This document shows, piece after piece, positions 11,031 through 14,088 of a DNA stretch of 14,088 bases; positions within the stretch are counted from its first letter, which is position 1; every line of letters starts with the position of its first letter. The notes beneath the pieces are model-generated. The model saw only the letters and a program-made list of their open reading frames with translations. It was not told where the DNA came from and made no database searches. The translations under genes and the position numbers were made by a program. The stretch is from Pseudomonadota bacterium (GTDB taxonomy: Bacteria; Pseudomonadota; Gammaproteobacteria; Steroidobacterales; Steroidobacteraceae), in assembly GCA_023433515.1 (NCBI GenBank), contig JAEZCN010000152.1, positions 1-14,088 on the forward strand, written 5' to 3'.

Positions 11031-13079
11031 CGTTTCCAGGATCTCCTGGAGCGCGGCCTCGTCGAGGATGCGCACGCCGAGCGACTGCGCCTTGGCGAGT
11101 TTCGAGCCGGCGTCGGCGCCGACGACGAGATAACTCGTCTTCTTCGACACGCTGCCCGACACCTTCGCACCGAGCTGGCGCAGCGCATCTTCGGCGGCTT
11201 CGCGCTGCATCCCCGCCAACGTGCCCGTGATCACGATCGTGAGTCCGGCGAGCGGCAGTCCCGCGGCCTTGACCACTGCGATCGGATCCCAGCTCACTTC
11301 CTCGGCGAGCTTGTCGACCACCGCGCGATATCCGGGGTCGGCAAAGAACTTCACGATTTCCGCCGAGACGATGGGCCCGACGTCGGGGGTTTCCTCGATC
11401 GTCGCGGCGTCCGCCTGCATGAGCGGCGCCAGATCGCCGAACTGCGTCGCCAGCGCGCGCGCGGTGGACTCCCCCACCTGCGGAATGCCGAGCCCGAACA
11501 GCAGTCGCGGCAGCGTGTTCTTGCGACTTTTCTCGATGGCCTTGAAGAGATTCGCGGCGTTTTTCTCACCGAAGCGCCGCTCGGCGGGCTTGCCCTCCTC
11601 CGAGCTGGCCGCGACGAACTTGAGCGCGCCGAGCTCGGCCTCGGTGAGCGTGTAGAGATCGGCCGGCGTGCGCAGCCGCTCGTCGTCGACGAGTTGCTCG
11701 ACGAGCCGCTCGCCCAGACCCTCGATGTCCATCGCGCGCCGTCCCGCGAAGTGGAGGATCCACTCGGCGCGTTGCGCCTTGCACTTGAGATGCCCACCCG
11801 TGCACTTGTAGACGGCCTGGTCCTGCTCGCGAACGACCGGCGAGCCGCAGACCGGGCACGACGACGGCATCACGATCGGCTTCGCATCCGCAGGCCGCCG
11901 GTCGGGTAGATAGCGCACGACCTCGGGGATCACGTCGCCGGCGCGCCGGACGACCACGGTGTCGCCGATCTTGAATCCCTTGCGCTCGACCTCGTCCATG
12001 TTGTGCAGCGTCGCATTGCTGACCGTGACGCCGCCGACGAAAACGGGCCTGAGCTTCGCGGCCGGCGTCAGTGCCCCGGTGCGCCCGACGTTGAAGATCA
12101 CGCCTTCGAGGATCGTGAGCTCCTCGTCGGCCGGGAACTTGTGCGCGAGCGCCCATCGCGGCGCGCGCGAGACGAAGCCTAACTTCTCCTGGTCGGCGCG
12201 ATTGTCGACCTTGTATACGACACCGTCGATCTGGAACGGAAGTTTCGCGCGCCGCGCGCCGATGTCGCGGTAATACTCGAGGCATCCCTCGACGCCGACG
12301 ACGAGTTTCAGCTCGCCGCTGGTGCGCAGGCCCCATTCCCTGAATTGCACCGCGAGCTCGCTGTTGCGCTGAGGCATGGCGCCGCCCTCCACCACGCCGA
12401 CGGCGTAGAAGAACAGGTCGAGCGGCCGCGAGGCGGTGATGCGCGGATCGAGCTGGCGCAAACTACCCGAGGCGGCGTTGCGAGGATTGACGTAGGTCTT
12501 CTCGCCGCGCGCCGCGGCCTCGCGATTCATCTTCTCGAAGCCGGCGAACGGCAGGAACACCTCGCCGCGCACCTCGAGCACGGCCGGCGGCCTGCCGCGC
12601 AGCCGGGTCGGCACGCCGCGGATCGTCCGCACGTTCGCCGTGACGTCCTCGCCCGTGACGCCGTCGCCGCGCGTCGCCGCGCGCGCGAGTACTCCATCGC
12701 GATACAGCACCGAGATCGCGAGGCCGTCGAACTTGGGCTCCGCCGTGTATTCGATCGGCCCCGGCACACCGAGCCGCTCGCGCACCCGGCGATCGAACGT
12801 GCGCACGTCGTCCTGGGTGAAACCGTTGTCGATCGAGAGCATCGGGATCGCGTGGCGCGCTTCGGCGAATTGCGCCGCTGCCTTGCCCGCGACGCGCTGG
12901 GTCGGGGAGTCCGGCGTGACGAGCTCGGGATGCGCGCCTTCGAGCTCCGTCAGCTCGTTCATGAGCCGGTCGTACTCGGCGTCCGGGACCGCTGGCTCGT
13001 CGAGCACGTAGTAGCGGTAGTCGTGCTGCGTGATTTCCTCGCGCAGCTGCGCGATGCGCGCGGCGGGGCTCTTGCTCAC
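11007..13079 (-). CDS. ligA: NAD-dependent DNA ligase LigA
   Basis: LigA seals nicks during Okazaki-fragment joining and repair, using NAD as adenylate donor. The 690 residues cover all family domains. The NMN-binding Ia region is HDYRYYVLDEPAVPDAEYD (19-37). The adenylation site is KFDG with Lys116, followed by TRGDGVTGEDVTANV and NPRNAASGSLRQLD. The OB fold has NVGRTGALTPAAKL. A four-cysteine zinc finger begins CPVCG, but its second half reads CTGGHLKC, with six residues between the cysteines against five in E. coli. Helix-hairpin-helix repeats (GLGIPQVGE) and a C-terminal BRCT domain (about 610-685) complete it. The start is GTG at 13079, overlapping the zipA stop as GTGA and giving the normal N-terminus. 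The stop sits in the loop of the opposing terminator. smc-zipA-ligA order is common in gammaproteobacteria. Confidence 0.98.
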   Translation of the reverse strand: MSKSPAARIAQLREEITQHDYRYYVLDEPAVPDAEYDRLMNELTELEGAHPELVTPDSPTQRVAGKAAAQFAEARHAIPMLSIDNGFTQDDVRTFDRRVRERLGVPGPIEYTAEPKFDGLAISVLYRDGVLARAATRGDGVTGEDVTANVRTIRGVPTRLRGRPPAVLEVRGEVFLPFAGFEKMNREAAARGEKTYVNPRNAASGSLRQLDPRITASRPLDLFFYAVGVVEGGAMPQRNSELAVQFREWGLRTSGELKLVVGVEGCLEYYRDIGARRAKLPFQIDGVVYKVDNRADQEKLGFVSRAPRWALAHKFPADEELTILEGVIFNVGRTGALTPAAKLRPVFVGGVTVSNATLHNMDEVERKGFKIGDTVVVRRAGDVIPEVVRYLPDRRPADAKPIVMPSSCPVCGSPVVREQDQAVYKCTGGHLKCKAQRAEWILHFAGRRAMDIEGLGERLVEQLVDDERLRTPADLYTLTEAELGALKFVAASSEEGKPAERRFGEKNAANLFKAIEKSRKNTLPRLLFGLGIPQVGESTARALATQFGDLAPLMQADAATIEETPDVGPIVSAEIVKFFADPGYRAVVDKLAEEVSWDPIAVVKAAGLPLAGLTIVITGTLAGMQREAAEDALRQLGAKVSGSVSKKTSYLVVGADAGSKLAKAQSLGVRILDEAALQEILETKRPPDPV

Positions 13080-13969
13080 GCGTCTCCGGCGACACGCGCC
13101 TGCGGCGCCGCCTCGAGCGACTGGCGCAGGCGCGAAACGCGCTGCGCGGTGAGCTCCTCTCCGTGTTGATCCGTGATCCGGCCCTGGAGCCGTTCCGCGA
13201 GCTGGCGCGCGGCATGCACGAGTTCGTCGAACGTTTCGCGCTCGGGCATCGGACCCGGAAGCACGGCGAACAGATTGATTCCGGAGAAACGCTGCGAATC
13301 CATGATCGAAGGATCGAACGTCCCGGGATGCGCGAGCGCCGCCGCGGAGATGACCACGCGCCCGTTCTCATCGGGCAGGTGATAGATGTCGAGCGGTCCG
13401 TGCCAGAAACCGGCGGCGGCGAAGGTCTGGCGCAGCGTGCGACCCGGGAAACGCGGCTCGATCTGCGGAATCACGCGCAGCGTGACGATGCGGCGCTCCT
13501 CTTCCTTCGGCCACGCGAGCACGAGTTGCGGACCGCGCGATGGCGGCGCTTCCTCGTACACGCGCACTTCGGAGACTTCGTCGTCCTGGCCGCGATACGG
13601 CGAGTCGTGCGCGCGCAGGATTGCCTGCGTCGACGTGGCCGCCGTGGGCGATTCGAGCGCCGCGTCGACGGCGACTTCCTTCGACACCGCGATGCCCGCG
13701 GACACGCTCGGCGCCGGCGGCGGCGTGGAGGACGACCGCTGCAGCTCGATCACGGGCAGATCGTCGTCCACCGAAATGCGCTGCTCGCGCACGACGTGAA
13801 TCTCCGGGAGCATCGTGGGCGCGGGGCGACCCGGCTCGCGCTCCGGCGGCGATTCCGGAACCTGCGTGGCGGCGGGCCGGTTGCCGCGCGCGCGCCACCA
13901 TTCGTAACCCGCGATCGCCGCGACGAAGATCACGCCGACTACGAGAAGAATGATGCGTAGTTCGGGCAT
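13076..13969 (-). CDS. zipA: Cell division protein ZipA
   Basis: ZipA tethers FtsZ filaments to the inner membrane and helps recruit later division proteins. It is confined to gammaproteobacteria. The 297-residue protein has the expected plan. A short N-terminus with one transmembrane helix (about 5-22, RIILLVVGVIFVAAIAGYEW) comes first. A long Pro/Ser/Ala-rich charged linker runs to about residue 145. The C-terminal FtsZ-binding domain carries VTLRVIPQ, AAGFWHGPLDIYHL, the characteristic PGTFDPS stretch, GINLFAVLPGP, and DQHGEELTAQRVSRLRQSLE near the end. The ATG at 13969 follows a GGAAGG-type Shine-Dalgarno sequence just upstream. It is 11 nt after the smc stop and overlaps ligA by 4 bp, so the three form one transcription unit. 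Confidence 0.96.
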   Translation of the reverse strand: MPELRIILLVVGVIFVAAIAGYEWWRARGNRPAATQVPESPPEREPGRPAPTMLPEIHVVREQRISVDDDLPVIELQRSSSTPPPAPSVSAGIAVSKEVAVDAALESPTAATSTQAILRAHDSPYRGQDDEVSEVRVYEEAPPSRGPQLVLAWPKEEERRIVTLRVIPQIEPRFPGRTLRQTFAAAGFWHGPLDIYHLPDENGRVVISAAALAHPGTFDPSIMDSQRFSGINLFAVLPGPMPERETFDELVHAARQLAERLQGRITDQHGEELTAQRVSRLRQSLEAAPQARVAGDA

Positions 13970-13980
13970 GCCTTCCGGAC

Positions 13981-14088
13981 TCAGGCGGTGGCCATCCGTA
14001 CCGCCTCGTCCACGTCCACGGACACGAGACGGGAACAGCCGGGTTCGGTCATGGTGACGCCCAGCAACTGCGACGCGAGTTCCATGGT
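13981..14088 (-). CDS. smc: Chromosome partition protein Smc, C-terminal 35 codons only
   Basis: The last 35 residues before a TGA at 13983-13981 read MELASQLLGVTMTEPGCSRL and then VSVDVDEAVRMATA. This is the very conserved Smc tail, at the end of the ATPase head where the Smc family carries (A/D)QL(L/I)GVTMxEPGVSRLV. Cys replaces the usual Val in EPGCSRL. The rest of the gene lies beyond base 14088. Smc is the ATPase of the bacterial condensin whose ScpA and ScpB partners are encoded about 7-8 kb away on the same strand. It is followed by zipA after 11 nt. The fragment is short, but the match and the gene context make it firm. Confidence 0.93.
   Translation of the reverse strand, partial: TMELASQLLGVTMTEPGCSRLVSVDVDEAVRMATA

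Noticed and set aside
10926..11909. Plus-strand frame across the terminator and the end of ligA
   Set aside because: It would read through a strong terminator and is the complement of LigA codons.
8424..13079. All three GTG-start genes (trpS, yciO, ligA) begin GTGAGC
   Set aside because: Met-Ser starts are common, and in ligA the GTGA is forced by overlap with zipA; too few cases to mean anything.
1..14088. CRISPR arrays, insertion sequences, prophage, tRNA or rRNA genes, toxin-antitoxin or defence genes
   Set aside because: None was seen on either strand; every large frame is explained by core genes, and no regularly spaced or terminal inverted repeats were found by eye.

Overview
The window is GC-rich chromosomal DNA packed with core housekeeping genes. 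It contains smc-zipA-ligA, ubiG with a MupP-type phosphatase and yciK, yciO-trpS-scpA-scpB-rluB, and yciB-bolA. ZipA, UbiG, YciB and YciK together point to an aerobic, ubiquinone-using gammaproteobacterium. The base composition and gene order resemble the Xanthomonadales, Nevskiales or Steroidobacterales side of the class, but this is inference; no rRNA or other taxonomic marker is present. I see no insertion sequence, prophage, CRISPR array, tRNA or foreign island. No stretch above 120 bp lacks a gene.

Layout. Bases 1-932 (minus) hold the N-terminal 310 residues of gyrase subunit A. A 117-bp divergent promoter region follows. Bases 1050-4514 (plus) hold a four-gene unit, ubiG-mupP-rmuC-yciK, in which every junction is a 4-bp ATGA overlap. 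It meets a minus-strand unit tail to tail, overlapping by 32 bp. That unit, 4483-9149 (minus), reads yciO, trpS, a 16-codon micro-ORF, scpA, scpB and a RluB-like protein. Sixty bp divergent from yciO starts yciB-bolA-parvulin lipoprotein (9210-10966, plus), ending in a strong intrinsic terminator. The other arm of that terminator is the last codons of ligA. Bases 11007-14088 (minus) hold ligA, zipA and the last 35 codons of smc.

How the genes fit together. The window concentrates chromosome topology and segregation functions: gyrase, the complete ScpAB kleisin/KITE pair, the end of Smc, DNA ligase, and RmuC, a nuclease-fold protein. Envelope and division functions also appear: ZipA, YciB, MupP and a periplasmic foldase. 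Smc and ScpAB, often distant from each other in related genomes, lie within about 8 kb here.

Most notable points. (1) The RluB-family protein has lost the catalytic Asp motif and appears to be a pseudoenzyme. (2) GyrA carries Asn at position 83, the main quinolone-resistance position. (3) TrpS carries a four-cysteine motif matching the [4Fe-4S] site known from Thermotoga TrpRS. (4) A micro-ORF links trpS to scpA with exact stop/start overlaps at both ends. (5) ubiG and trpS share a -10 box exactly 11 nt before the start codon, suggesting near-leaderless mRNAs. (6) The ligA stop codon lies in the loop of the opposite operon's terminator. None of these is a wholly new multi-gene system; the window is mainly ordinary core genome with several odd details.
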